A DNA stretch of 64,000 nucleotides from Micropterix aruncella (taxonomy: Eukaryota; Arthropoda; Insecta; Lepidoptera; Micropterigidae): NCBI GenBank assembly GCA_944548615.1, contig OX155960.1, positions 27,321,333 through 27,385,332 of the forward strand, given 5' to 3'. How positions within the stretch are numbered: the stretch's first letter is position 1; every line of letters starts with the position of its first letter. The translations under genes were made by a program, and so were the position numbers. The notes under the pieces are model-generated. The model had not been told where the DNA came from and searched no databases. It was given only the letters and a program-made list of their open reading frames with translations. Of the stretch, positions 24,901-32,330 are shown in pieces.

Positions 24901-27900
24901 TATTAAAAATTTAAATATGAGCGGTGGACGTGCGGAATCGACTACCGTTCGAAGCGATCGGTGCAAGCTCTATCGATCAATTTAAAAACACTCGATTTGT
25001 ACCTAAAAACTTTTTAATATTGTTTATGGCTTTACAAGATCCGATCTGTTCAGAATAAATATTAATGTAATAACAATAATTTCTCGCTCAAACGCATTCA
25101 TTTGCTCATTCATTAAAACATCTTCATTCCTAACTCTGTCGACCCAGATTATATTTAGTATCTTTCAATAGACCCACGTTTCAAAGGCTTCGAGCTTTCT
25201 TAATAGCTCGTCTGTAAGTGTCTATGTTCAAGTTTCTGTAAGTGGCAATATTACAATGTCGGGGTCTATTGAGCAAATATTGGTTTGTTCTATTTTAGTT
25301 TACCATAAGCTGCGTTACAACTCATCGGTTTCGGACGCGTGTGCCCGGGCTCCGTGTTCGCACCTGTGCCTGGCCGTGCCGGGCGGCCGGCGCTGCGCCT
25401 GCCCCGACTCGCAGCAGCAGCAGCCCGTGCCGCCCAAACGAGCCACGCAGGAGATCGTCTGTGATGCAGGTGATTGTTTTAACCTTTCTTTATTATTATT
25501 TGTTGATGAACTAGCAGCTTTTAACGCTGATGTGTTCATATATATGAAATTCACTGGTGTTGCTGTTTCCTTTTTTTTTTCTTTTATTTATCATTATTTT
25601 ATTTTATTACTTCGAATCTTTATAGTAAATTCACCTACTGTCAAAGTTGAACATTGCGATCGGCGAGAGGAATCTAGGCCGACAGAAACGAACCAACCTG
25701 TTAAAATTTTAAGATCATTACAGATCAGATGGACATCTTTACATATTCCCTTTTTGGGCCAATTTCTACAGAAATTTCTCTTTTATTATAATATTAGGAG
25801 TGTTATTTATCTTCTGTCTATGAACAAATGTAAAAACACATTGAAGAATTTCAGAACCTTCCTAATCATTATTTTGTTTCGGTTCACCATTAGCTGTTTT
25901 TATCTATAAATAGCTGAATGCGGAGCACCCTTTTATTTAACTATGCGACAATCTTAATTTAATAGCATGTCATCTGTTATATTATTATGTTATTTAATTA
26001 CTTAGCAATAAGCTATATTTCTTGCATCTAGTCTCATCGTCTAGTTATTTTTTATTCATAATTTTATTGAACAATAACATATTAATGTTTAAAATTATTA
26101 ACATATAATTTAAAAGGTGACATGATTTATTGAATATTAAAAAGTCACTTAAAATTAATAGACAAATGTACTGTAGAATGGTTTCTTTATTTATAATTTG
26201 GAAACCGAATTAAATTATATAGATCGATGTGATTATTTAGTCTTTTTTATCATTTATGATAGCATTCCGAAGTTAAAAAATTTACAGTCATCGTTTTTCG
26301 TCCTTTCTCTATTATTTTCGCAATGACTTTTCGCAATAGTTGCATTGTTTTTAAATTGAGAATTTGCGTTTTTGTCTCGTTTTTCAAAAGCGAATCGAGT
26401 AGAAGTAGCATTTCATTCTCCGCAAAATTATACTTTTTTACCGTTGCAGAGAATGGAAAAGGGTTTTCATTGCAGATATTTTGCAGCCAGTTCTCAGATG
26501 CATTAATATTTTTGAGAAAGTTTCAGACTGAATTTTGTAGATAGCGCAGCGTCATTTCCTCAAAAGTCTCCGATGCGTAGCCTTTCGTCTAGATATAGCT
26601 ATTTAAGCCTCGACCGGCGAGATGGCTTTTATCGTAGAACGTTTTGTCGAAAACGAAATATCCGCAAGGAGAGCGGGTTAGTGACGGCGTTGTCGGTTCG
26701 GTTTCCAGCGGTGGAGCGTCCGCGTCCGTCGCCGCGCGCCTGCCCGTGCCAGAACGGCGGCTGGTGCCTGGAGGCGCCGGCGCCTGCGGAGGGCGATGCG
26801 CCGGGCGCGGGCGCGGTGTGCGCCTGCCCGCCGCCGCTGTCGGGCGCGGCCTGCGAGCGGGGCGCCGCGGCGGCCGGCGGCGGCGCCGGCGCCGGCGTGG
26901 GCGCCTCCGTCATCGCGCCCGTCGTCCTCGTCCTGCTGCTGGCGCTCGTCGCAGGCGCCGCCTGGATCTTCGTCCGCAAGCGACCCTTGTGAGTTTGCAC
27001 ACCGTTTTTAACCCCTCACGTTGCGAGGTAAAATCACCTATCACTTTTGCGCGCGACATATTCGCGCGCAAAAAATCGACGCGAGTCAACGGCCTTGAGA
27101 AAAACGATCATAACTTATAAACCACTAAACGGAATAAAAAAAGATAAAGAGAAAAATGATCGCATTGAAATTTGACATATAAAACATTATAACCTTATCT
27201 CGTAAAACAATTAAGATAATAATGAATAAATATTACAAAATTGGCAAACTGAAAAAAACTCGCCTATAAAATCATTTCGATTTTTTTGTAAATACAGTTT
27301 TTGTAAATATCAAAAATTGTAAATACAGTTATGTTCTTTATTAAATGCTTTACCAAAACGATATTTTTTTTTTACTTATTTGCATACAAAAATACGGAAA
27401 AAATATTTATTTATTCAGCCAAGAAAAATTTTATTTATTCTCGTAAAAAAAAATTTTTTTAATTTTTAATTTGTGACTACTTATGGTATTTTTTTATATG
27501 AAATTCTTTCAAAATAACTTTATTACTACATCACTTCTTCTTAGAAATCACACCAGAACTTTGACCTTTGTCTGATATTATAGAAAAATCTAAAGTTTTG
27601 AGAGTTTCCGCGTTCGAACCTAATAATAAACTTTGAATGCCCATAATATAAAATTCGTTAGATTTTTTCAATTATATTGTCTTATCATAGACTTATTATA
27701 TGTCTAATAACTAATTACTATACTCCAAAGAGTCACATTTCATCGAAAAACTATGGAAAATCGCACTTTTTTCTCTCATAGTAATTATCAAAACAAGTTT
27801 CATTTTCGCGAGCCATATTAGAAAAACAACATATAATGTTCAAAATACGCCTAATTATGTGATAACTTAGGATGTAAATGAAGCAATACCTATTTTATTA

Positions 27901-30355
27901 GTAAATTAAAGCGACATTACGTCATGTTTCGCGATATATAGGGATATTTCACAAACATTACAAAATAAAAACGGCCATTTTTTCACATTGTTGGCCATTG
28001 TTGACAAAGTGTTTTCTTCGAAAATTCGTGAAAAACAGCAAATTGATTGTGGAAATTGAATAATCCTAATGGCTAAACTACTTAAAAAGGGAAATTACTT
28101 ACTTTTATCCGGTATACACTGCACTTATATCCACAAAACACTTCACAAAACAAACACTTCGCGGAACCTATACGCCGCCGCGGGGGGGCTAATCGACACT
28201 GCTGTTTTGACGTCTAATGCTGAGTTTTTAATTCGGCGGTCGATGTTATCGTCGTTGGCCGGCGAATGAAAGATTATTTGGCCATGTCGTCCCGCGGTCA
28301 GAAAGCATTAAAGTACGACGATTCGAATCGTAAATTGCATTTTTCGCAGCGGCGAGCGCGATATCCAAAATCGGATGTTACGGATTGTTAGGCGGCCGCC
28401 ATACATGTCCCCAAATGGATGTTACGTGCTTGAGGGGTTAACATCATATTGGCATATTGGGGCAAACTAACGGCTCTCGTTCGATTCGGCCATCGAGACC
28501 CGCTTGTTACGTCCGGTCGGCTCGACTCGCAGTTCGACCGCCGTCGAGTAGCCTCCTCGAAGAGAGTCGAACCCGTAAAGGACTCCGTTTCCCGCATCGC
28601 TGCGAATGGATCGGTTCCGCCGGGGGACGGCCTTCGGGCGCTTCCGGGCGGTTCGTGCATCGTGCGGCGTCGGCCAATCGACCGGCAGATAACCTGAGGA
28701 GCCCGGAAATAATCTAATACGTTTCCCGAGCGGCGGGGATGACCGTTGACCCGATATCGCGCACTCCCAAAACAACCCATCGGCTACCCGATCCCGCACG
28801 AACCGACGGGCGAAGGAGGCCACGGTCTGCGATAAATTCAAACTTTATGACTGTTACGTTTACCCCCGAATCTCTACATTTATCCCGGGTCGAAAGAATA
28901 ATCAATATCGTTTTACCTTCTCGAAATGATGGGTTAACCCGTCGTCGGTGACAACGCACCGAGATGAAAATGTAAACTACGAATAATTAAACCGAATGCA
29001 ATTATGATGGGCCCGACTCCGGTCGGTGAATTCCATGGCAGCTCCGTTTGTATTTATTTATTGTTACACCACGTAAAAAAAAAAACAAAATAATTCTAAT
29101 CTTTTTTAACTTTTTTAAATTCAGTATTTCCTAAATTTGAGATAACGCGATTATTATAAATATGCGATATTATTAATCGAGACCGATCTAAGAGATTACA
29201 TTAAGCTCCCCTGCAATGGGCGCCGCAATCTAACAGTGGGCACTTCCAATTTCCAGCGGCAAGGGAGGCGGGCTGAGCAGCCTGGCGTCGTCGCAGAGCG
29301 TGTCGTTCCGGCAGGGCTCCAACGTGGAGTTCGGCGCGGCGGCCGCCCCCCCCCCCGCCCAGCTGGAGGCGGCCTACGGGCTGGAGGAGGTGGGCCGCAA
29401 GGGCCGCGACTTCAGCAACCCCATGTACGAGGCCGTCACGCGCGGCGGCAACGGCTCCGGCGTACAAGGTGACGCTTTTTTATTATTTTCTATACGGGGC
29501 AACCTCCATTTACACGATGCTAACATTACACTTATGGGACGTAGTTAACCTGGTCCAATTTAGGTTTTTTTTATTTTCCTGTTTAAGGAAAGTGTTGTGG
29601 ACGCACTTCTTTATGTCTGCCTGTGTGTATTCTCCGACGATAGCGCCGAAATGCTTCATCCGATTGAGCTAAAATTTGGCTTGCAGGCATCATTTGGTCA
29701 TGGCATGAGCTAAAATTTGGCTTGCAGGCATCATTTGGTCATGGCATGAGCTAAAAAGATTGCGGTTGAAGTCTGCGGGAACTCCTCAACGGTCAACAGC
29801 AGAGACCCAAAATTTTGTATACGCATTCATTTACGATAGCAACTTCCAAATTTCACCATGACACGGCTGATGTACCTGGGTTGGCTCCCGACGAGGGAAC
29901 ATGTGCGCGTGTGTCTGCGTGTATATAGATATATATCGTTAAATATGTCGCTATTCAACATAGTCTTTCAGCCCTAGCAGTCATGGTTTTTGTAATTTAT
30001 TAAGGTTTCTGCGTAGAATCATCGAGCTCGCAGATAGCTTACACACCCGTACAGTCGCAAAAATCGATATATTGTCATCAATATACAATATAAACTTCGA
30101 TTGTATATTGATAGTATCGACGAACGTATGGAAGGCGAGGTATCCGGAAGGTAAATGGCTAACGCGGCGGTTGTCGGTTCCGCAGGCATCTACGAGGTTC
30201 CGGACGAGGTGAAGGGCAAGGCGGAGTCGGCGGTGCTGTCGGTGAGCAGCGTGGAGACGCGCGGCGCCCTGGCCGGCCAGCGGCAGCTCGACCCAAACGC
30301 CGTGGACACCGGCAAGGACACCCAGTCGCTGGTGCGCGAGGACAAGGACTGCTAG
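5474..30355 (+). CDS. LRP1: LRP1-type LDL receptor-related protein (C-terminal ten exons)
   Basis: This is a giant endocytic and signalling receptor of the plasma membrane; family members bind lipoproteins, proteases and matrix proteins through LA modules and release them at low pH through the YWTD propellers. Exons: 5474-6655, 7134-7581, 8851-14792, 18800-18958, 22325-22747, 23963-24804, 25299-25469, 26709-26988, 29257-29468, 30186-30355. All introns are GT-AG and all phases agree; 9,829 bases minus two inserted bases give 3,274 residues plus stop. Four propellers, ten LA modules, one propeller, eleven LA modules, one propeller, a transmembrane helix and an NPxY tail fit LRP1 rather than LRP2 or LDLR. 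Two one-base insertions (9288-9290, 9903-9904) interrupt the long exon. Upstream exons, including clusters I and II, lie outside the window. Introns are loaded with transposons. Confidence 0.93.
6656..7133 (+). other. LRP1 intron
   Basis: 478 bases between a GTTTGT donor and a TTCGCAG acceptor. No repeat or gene was recognised. Confidence 0.7.
7134..7581 (+). CDS. LRP1: LRP1 exon: first half of second propeller
   Basis: Frame continues from E split over 6655/7134. It encodes [11 protein letters not shown] and propeller blades with LYWLQS and LYLGNK variants of the YWTD motif plus two N-linked glycosylation sequons. Strongly GC-rich up to about 7400. The donor is GAAGG/GTGAGT at 7581/7582. 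Confidence 0.92.
7582..8850 (+). other. LRP1 intron with one diverged satellite-like unit
   Basis: AT-rich. The segment 8431-8515 resembles the 92-base unit repeated at 31345-32330 (GGAAGTATCAGGAG, then an AGGAGG core and CTGATTGCA). The acceptor TCCACAG ends at 8850. Confidence 0.55.
8851..14792 (+). CDS. LRP1: LRP1 giant exon: propellers 2 to 5, LA cluster III, most of cluster IV (two frameshifts)
   Basis: In order: the rest of propeller 2 (LYWADEGG...), an EGF ([10 protein letters not shown]), propeller 3, an EGF ([11 protein letters not shown]), propeller 4, an EGF ([10 protein letters not shown]), ten LA modules (11277-12546, each with the C-D-G-D-x-D-C-x-D-x-S-D-E calcium signature), an EGF pair ([13 protein letters not shown] and [12 protein letters not shown]), propeller 5, an EGF ([10 protein letters not shown]), eight LA modules and the start of a ninth. 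The frame is 2 mod 3 up to about 9288, 0 mod 3 from there to about 9903, and 1 mod 3 to the donor AG/GTAAGA at 14792/14793. Each switch is explained by one extra A (GCGAAACAG and CTCAACCG), which breaks an EGF and then propeller 3. Everything downstream stays open for 1,629 codons. At 5.9 kb it is far longer than its neighbours. Confidence 0.92.
14793..15884 (+). other. LRP1 intron, left part
   Basis: No gene recognised. A short open frame of 70 codons at 14935-15147 is hydrophobic and matches nothing I know. The intron continues through the nested LINE and Tigger to 18799. Confidence 0.5.
15885..16147 (-). mobile_element. CR1/L2-like LINE, 3' end (right half of a split copy)
   Basis: Read on the minus strand, this matches 54780-55060: a GGTCACAACAAAAAACTAAA segment, an A-rich stretch, then GCAAAGCTGCCTGTCCAGAA and a (AATAAT)n tail. 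It joins seamlessly to 18242-18620 once the Tigger element is removed, so it is the 3' half of one older LINE copy. Confidence 0.8.
16350..17936 (+). CDS. Tigger/pogo transposase, intact ORF
   Basis: 528 codons from the ATG at 16350, chosen because it starts the conserved [18 protein letters not shown] segment; the frame is open further upstream but has no other ATG in a family context. The N-terminus holds a psq/CENP-B-type helix-turn-helix ([17 protein letters not shown], about residues 33-50) and then a second CENP-B-like DNA-binding domain ([17 protein letters not shown]). The DDE domain has [10 protein letters not shown] (first Asp), [12 protein letters not shown] (second Asp) and [14 protein letters not shown] (third Asp, 34 residues after the second). 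The acidic tail is typical of jerky/Tigger proteins. No stop or frameshift interrupts it, so this copy is young or was until recently functional. It would cut and paste the element at TA sites in the nucleus. Confidence 0.92.
   Translation: MVPTPKRKHKTLTIAEKCTILDSLKDGVSATSLACKYGVGKSTITDLKKNEQKLRSFIAKTEKGPGFRKTLKLPENPVLEEALFTWFLEQRRRHIPLSGEVVMEKARFFHKKLTGSDFSASRGWLDNFKKRHGIRQLKVSGEKVSSNTEAVQPFQEKFLNEIKEKNLCPEQIYNADESGLFWKVLPDKTLASSAETSAPGSKVSKERITFMPSANSTGNHKLPLLVVGKAKKPRSFGSVKLPVHYEGQRRAWVTRDIFLEWFRGHIVPEVKRHLKKMGLPQKALLLLDNAPGHPNAEDLTTEDGNFSVLYMPPNCTPLIQPMDQNVIQNVKINYKKKLLIQMFVQQEADEALTLHDVIKSVTIKDAIFSLAQCWDHVSSSLIEKSWKPLWPEKINSTEDRSEENDDFDVEDDLPLSLLRNRGYTEETISTFLSMSEEENCTDPITDDEIITQITQENDESLAEDYFASNVKKITHSQAISSLNTCLEWAEENDLSLSEKMMLRNLRDKAFFWSINRTRQTKIDQFMTK
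17984..18100. repeat. short hairpin element inside the Tigger 3' region
   Basis: The ends GTACGGTAAGCAACGAGC and, inverted, GCTCGTTGCTTACTGTAC pair over about 26 bases, and the flanking bases continue the homology (GGGCTTT/AAAGCCC). The loop is about 65 bases. It lies after the transposase stop, between the ORF and the right terminal repeat, and looks like a nested miniature element or a structured 3' UTR. Confidence 0.7.
18242..18620 (-). mobile_element. CR1/L2-like LINE, reverse transcriptase C-terminal part (left half of split copy)
   Basis: On the minus strand a broken frame encodes [16 protein letters not shown], then [11 protein letters not shown] and [10 protein letters not shown], the standard C-terminal block of CR1/L2-type reverse transcriptases. 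The related copy at 54664-54960 carries the same block (TTLKQRRQRGDLIETYKIL). The 5' end near 18620 is approximate. Confidence 0.75.
18621..18799 (+). other. LRP1 intron, right part
   Basis: AT-rich, ending in a TTTTAG acceptor at 18794-18799. Confidence 0.6.
18800..18958 (+). CDS. LRP1: LRP1 exon: LA modules 9 and 10 (part) of cluster IV
   Basis: It begins with the last base of the Arg codon started at 14791. It encodes [17 protein letters not shown] and an intact calcium box [13 protein letters not shown], then the first half of the tenth module ([13 protein letters not shown]). The donor is AAG/GTAATT at 18958/18959. Confidence 0.93.
18959..19497 (+). other. LRP1 intron, left part
   Basis: About 540 bases without a recognised gene or named repeat. 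Confidence 0.5.
19498..19645. mobile_element. short miniature element with 15-base inverted ends
   Basis: The ends GTGGCGTAACTATAG and CTATAGTTACGCCAC-like (CATGGTATAGTTACGCCACT family) are inverted, and the body is 148 bases including a GGGTGGCAGGGCTGGC motif. Ends of the AGTGGCGTAACTATA type are common in short non-autonomous DNA elements. The right end lies within 5 bases of the LINE start at 19650. Confidence 0.65.
19650..20774 (+). pseudogene. LINE reverse transcriptase (C-terminal part), up to the zinc knuckle
   Basis: The frame contains the catalytic FADDLTFI motif near its start (about residues 36-43), a FLGRKI thumb-entry motif, and the long connector typical of R2-group proteins ([19 protein letters not shown] and following). 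It ends prematurely just after CPLCSNTP, the first two cysteines of the C-C-H-C knuckle. The stop results from one extra C in a run of five at 20758-20762. The protein lacks the N-terminal zinc-finger and Myb-like DNA-binding part because of the 5' truncation. It is not a functional gene. Confidence 0.85.
20763..21513 (+). pseudogene. LINE restriction-like endonuclease domain
   Basis: This is the continuation, shifted by one base, of the preceding fragment. It has ARHILAGC (the His and last Cys of the C-C-H-C knuckle), then [10 protein letters not shown], and the nuclease core RPDITLYS...[10 protein letters not shown], the PD-(D/E) pattern of restriction-like endonucleases in R2, NeSL and HERO elements. 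A helix-rich tail follows ([18 protein letters not shown]) up to the stop at 21511-21513. In this family the nuclease nicks a target for target-primed reverse transcription. The frame is open over its whole length apart from the shift at its start. Confidence 0.87.
21836..21990. repeat. (TTGA)n/(ATCA)n simple repeat
   Basis: Tandem GATT units run into inverted ATCA units (CAATCAATCAATCAATC) and then CATCAATCAT triplet-like units. The inverted arrangement can fold into a hairpin around 21865-21880. Confidence 0.93.
21991..22324 (+). other. LRP1 intron, 3' part
   Basis: AT-rich, ending with ATGTCGCAG before the next exon. No gene seen. Confidence 0.6.
22325..22747 (+). CDS. LRP1: LRP1 exon: end of LA cluster IV and EGF pair
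   Basis: It completes LA module 10 ([16 protein letters not shown]), encodes module 11 ([11 protein letters not shown] to [10 protein letters not shown]) and two EGF modules ([14 protein letters not shown] and the calcium-binding [16 protein letters not shown]). The donor is TTCAG/GTACTT at 22747/22748. Eleven LA modules in total match cluster IV of vertebrate LRP1. Confidence 0.94.
22748..23962 (+). other. LRP1 intron with decayed repeat
   Basis: 22855-22917 resembles 32606-32668 (AGACTAT..CGGTTGTTTGACATTAT and following), so part of this intron is a member of the hairpin family at 32590-32750. Short TTATCCGAA/ATTATCCAAA motifs at 22785-22840 resemble pogo-type ends. Upstream of the acceptor, a block of about 32 bases (TTTCTAGCGACTGATGG and flanks) is duplicated at about 23888-23951. 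A 144-codon frame at 22871-23305 has no recognisable family. Confidence 0.5.
23963..24804 (+). CDS. LRP1: LRP1 exon: last YWTD propeller
   Basis: It encodes the end of the EGF ([13 protein letters not shown]) and a full propeller with blade motifs VFWADS, LYWTETD, MFWSDAG, LYWVDT and IYWITR. The middle of the exon is very GC-rich. No RxxR/RxKR furin-like site stands out in this region. The donor is AAAG/GTAAAA at 24804/24805. Confidence 0.94.
24900..25075 (+). mobile_element. CR1/L2-like LINE, 3' end fragment
   Basis: CGGTGCAAGCTCTATCGATC, AATTTAAAAACACTCGATTT and GGCTTTACAAGATCCGATCT match the 3' ends of the copies at 15885-16147 (minus) and 54880-55060 (plus). Only the last 170 bases of the element are present. 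Confidence 0.75.
25299..25469 (+). CDS. LRP1: LRP1 exon: EGF after the last propeller
   Basis: It starts after TATTTTAG and encodes [10 protein letters not shown], then an EGF ([17 protein letters not shown] to CACPDS) and a linker with four Gln. The donor is GCAG/GTGATT at 25469/25470. The sequence VYHKLRYN is typical of the junction between the last LRP1 propeller and its stalk. Confidence 0.9.
25470..26708 (+). other. LRP1 intron
   Basis: AT-rich, no recognised element. A GCAG at 26448 could be an acceptor but the sequence behind it does not encode an EGF. The acceptor used is TTTCCAG ending at 26708. Confidence 0.6.
26709..26988 (+). CDS. LRP1: LRP1 exon: last EGF, transmembrane helix
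   Basis: It encodes a compact EGF-like module ([14 protein letters not shown] to [14 protein letters not shown]), a Gly/Ala spacer, a membrane-spanning helix at about 26909-26974 ([20 protein letters not shown]) and a basic stop-transfer sequence (RKRP). Extremely GC-rich. Only this EGF and the one in the previous exon separate the last propeller from the membrane, against six EGF repeats in vertebrate LRP1. The donor is CTT/GTGAGT at 26988/26989. Confidence 0.9.
27008..28441 (+). mobile_element. piggyBac-like non-autonomous element, TTAA-flanked (1.4 kb)
   Basis: TTAA at 27008-27011 is followed by CCCCTCACGTTGCG, and the right end reads CGTGCTTGAGGGG before TTAA at 28438-28441. TTAA target duplication and CCC...GGG termini are the piggyBac signature. 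The body (about 1.43 kb, no long frame, rich in AAAAACGATCATAACTT-type words) is repeated at 58872-60307, and a deleted version lies at 57017-57347. No transposase is encoded. It starts only about 20 bases after a splice donor of LRP1. Confidence 0.8.
28442..28998. other. GC-rich intron sequence
   Basis: 28460-28960 is clearly richer in GC and CG dinucleotides than other introns and opens short frames in five phases. None matches a known family, so no gene is called. Confidence 0.4.
28999..29053 (+). repeat. tail-only copy of the endonuclease LINE
   Basis: ATTATGATGGGCCCGACTCC to CCGTTTGTATTTATTTATT equals the last ~55 bases of the LINE at 19650-21560, with no LINE body upstream. Either an extreme 5' truncation or a separate element sharing the tail. 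Confidence 0.85.
29257..29468 (+). CDS. LRP1: LRP1 exon: cytoplasmic tail with NPxY
   Basis: It encodes [18 protein letters not shown], then NVEFG (where vertebrate LRP1 has its first NPxY, NVEIGNPTY; here replaced by an Ala/Pro stretch) and [11 protein letters not shown], one NPxY at 29417-29428. NPxY motifs recruit PTB-domain adaptors and drive endocytosis. The donor is CAAG/GTGACG at 29468/29469. Confidence 0.92.
29469..30185 (+). other. LRP1 last intron with interspersed repeat
   Basis: 29595-29800 belongs to a repeat also found at 50385-50560 (CGATTGAGCTAAAATTTGG, TGCAGGCATC, TTTGGTCATGG). Inside it a 41-base unit is tandemly doubled (29666-29747). The acceptor TTCCGCAG ends at 30185. 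Confidence 0.65.
29666..29747 (+). repeat. 41-base tandem duplication
   Basis: Two adjacent, apparently identical copies of GAGCTAAAATTTGGCTTGCA...GGCAT (29666-29706 and 29707-29747), followed by a third start GAGCTAAAA. Confidence 0.95.
30186..30355 (+). CDS. LRP1: LRP1 last exon: C-terminus
   Basis: It encodes [20 protein letters not shown] to the end LVREDKDC and the stop TAG at 30353-30355. It contains one Tyr-based Y-E-V-P motif that could act as an SH2 or sorting signal; that role is inferred. No dileucine signal. Confidence 0.9.
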
Positions 30356-31320
30356 CGGAAGCCCTCCCGCCGGCCCCCCCCCGGCGCGCAGATACTAGCC
30401 CTCCGCTGCTCCGCCCCTCCCCTCCCCGCCCCGCCGGCCGCCGCGAGCGCGGACGCGGGCGGACCGACCGTTCCATCGACGTTCGTGCGCTTTCCCGCGC
30501 GCTCCGTATTTAAACGAATCGTTGCCATTGTAGTCCGTTGAAAATTAAATTAAGATTCCTTCTCTCTTCCCCCGTTTCCTAGCTTAATTTCGATAAGATC
30601 GCATCGTAACGATTTAACCGAATGTGAATGACTATTTTTTAAATATACGAGTATTAAATACAAGACATTCCTTGTGATATACGTTTTAAAGGTCGTCGGC
30701 GATTTCTATAATTAAAGTTTTTTTGTATTCCGTCGACAATCCGAACTTCGGTCGATTCCTCAGTGTCTATTTTCGTCTTACGGATGATTAATTGTTAGGA
30801 ATTAATTATTTATTTCGGCGAGCGCATTTATAAATTTCGCTTCCGCCAGACTAGAGAGTAGATGACTAAAAATAATTACGCCATAAACATTCTTAATAAT
30901 GCTGAGTTTTCCATCGGATAATTTTTGTTAAGATTAAAACTGTCGTGTAAATATCTACAATGTACATTTATTACGTAGCTAAGTATGTTTATTGAAACTT
31001 TAATTTTTGACCGTACGATTCTATGAATTTGTTAAAATATTAAAAGCAAATTATAACGTTTCATTTTGCGGATCCCGACCACTGTTGAATAAATTTAATC
31101 GAACTATTTCATATGTTATATTGTGACAACTGTTATATATTTTATAAATAAAAAATGAAACACATCACCTAGATAGAAGATTGATTTTTTTATGGGTATG
31201 TTGTAAGATATTTTTAAGAAAAGAGAATATTTTTGTATTGGGATTATGAAATACCTAGATAAATATAAATTTTTGTAATATAATTATTGAAAGTTAAATC
31301 GCTGTTTTATTTCTCAAACT
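30356..31320 (+). other. LRP1: LRP1 3' untranslated region
   Basis: A GC-rich start (30356-30480) turns AT-rich. AATAAA signals lie at 31088-31093 and 31147-31152, so the transcript probably ends at about 31110-31180. End inferred from signals only. Confidence 0.6.
31088..31152 (+). terminator. polyadenylation signals of LRP1
   Basis: Two AATAAA hexamers (31088 and 31147) about 730 and 790 bases after the stop codon. Confidence 0.55.
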
Positions 31321-31344
31321 ATTATTACAGCTCAGAAGCATTAT

Positions 31345-32330
31345 TCAAAACATAAATCTACTTCAAACCCAATTCGAAATATCAGGAGATCATGTCACAA
31401 GAGGAGGCATCAATCCGTATACCATACTCGCAAACTATCGATTGCAAATGAGCCTAACATGATGTTGCATTTAAATCTACTTCAAACCTGGTCGGAAGTA
31501 TCAGGGGATTATGTCACACAAAGAGGTATCAATCTGATATAGCACACGACTTACCCGAATCGATGTATCAGGAGATCATGTCACATGAGGAGGCATCAAT
31601 CCGATATACCATACTCACACACTCTCGATTGAAGTATCAGGAGATTATGCCACACGAGGAGGTATCAATCCGATAAACCATATTTGCACGCGATAACAAA
31701 TCTACTTCAAACCTGACTCAATTTTGGTATGTGTAATTTAAGTATGCCATGCCATGCCATGCCAAAGGTACGAGGTAATGATTTTATGCTTTTACCGACA
31801 GATACGCGCCATTGATTTTATAGTGTAATAAAATCAATGATACGCGCGTTGCATGTGGTTCGTTATTAAACCAACAGACAGCATATAAATACTACACAAG
31901 ATGGCATCATAAATTGATTTTAGCCCAAAACTGTAGTTACGATACTGTGTTGTCAACGACGATATACCACATTTACAAGCGCCTCGATTGCAGATCGACT
32001 TTAAACCCGATTCGAAATATCAGATCATGTCATAAGGAGGCATTAATCTGATTTACCATATTCGCACACTCTCTATTGCAAATCTATTTCAAACCCCATT
32101 GGAAGTATAAGGATATCATACGAGGGGACATCAATCTGATAGATACACCATTTTTGGAAGCTCCTGATTACAAATCTACTTCAAACCTGATTCGAAGTAT
32201 CAGGAGATTATGTTACATAAGGAAGTATCAATCCGATATACTATACTCGCACGCTCTCGATTGCAAATCTACCTCAAAACCCATTCGAAGTGAGATGTCA
32301 AACGAGAAGGGATCAATAATATAGAAGTAG
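31345..32330 (+). repeat. 92-base tandem repeat (satellite-like)
   Basis: About eight diverged units recur every 91-95 bases in the best-ordered parts (for example starts of AAATCTACTTCAAACC at 32081, 32172 and 32265). Each unit carries AATCTACTTCAAACC, GAAGTATCAGGAGAT, CACAAGAGGAGG, ATCAATCCGATATACCATA and CTCGATTGCA blocks. The array is interrupted at about 31735-31985 by unrelated sequence with a (GCCAT)n run at 31745-31762. A diverged single unit is inside LRP1 at 8431-8515. Confidence 0.85.

Noticed and set aside
26323..26544. Possible additional LRP1 exon behind a GCAG at 26448
   Set aside because: The translation has no EGF cysteine pattern, no fitting donor was found, and the exons at 25469 and 26709 join in phase without it.
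28449..28960. Several frames in a GC-rich intron stretch
   Set aside because: Frames open in five phases as expected from high GC; none resembles a protein family.
31345..32330. Regular repeat array as CRISPR
   Set aside because: The units are adjacent, diverged and about 92 bases with no unique spacers; this is a eukaryotic tandem repeat.
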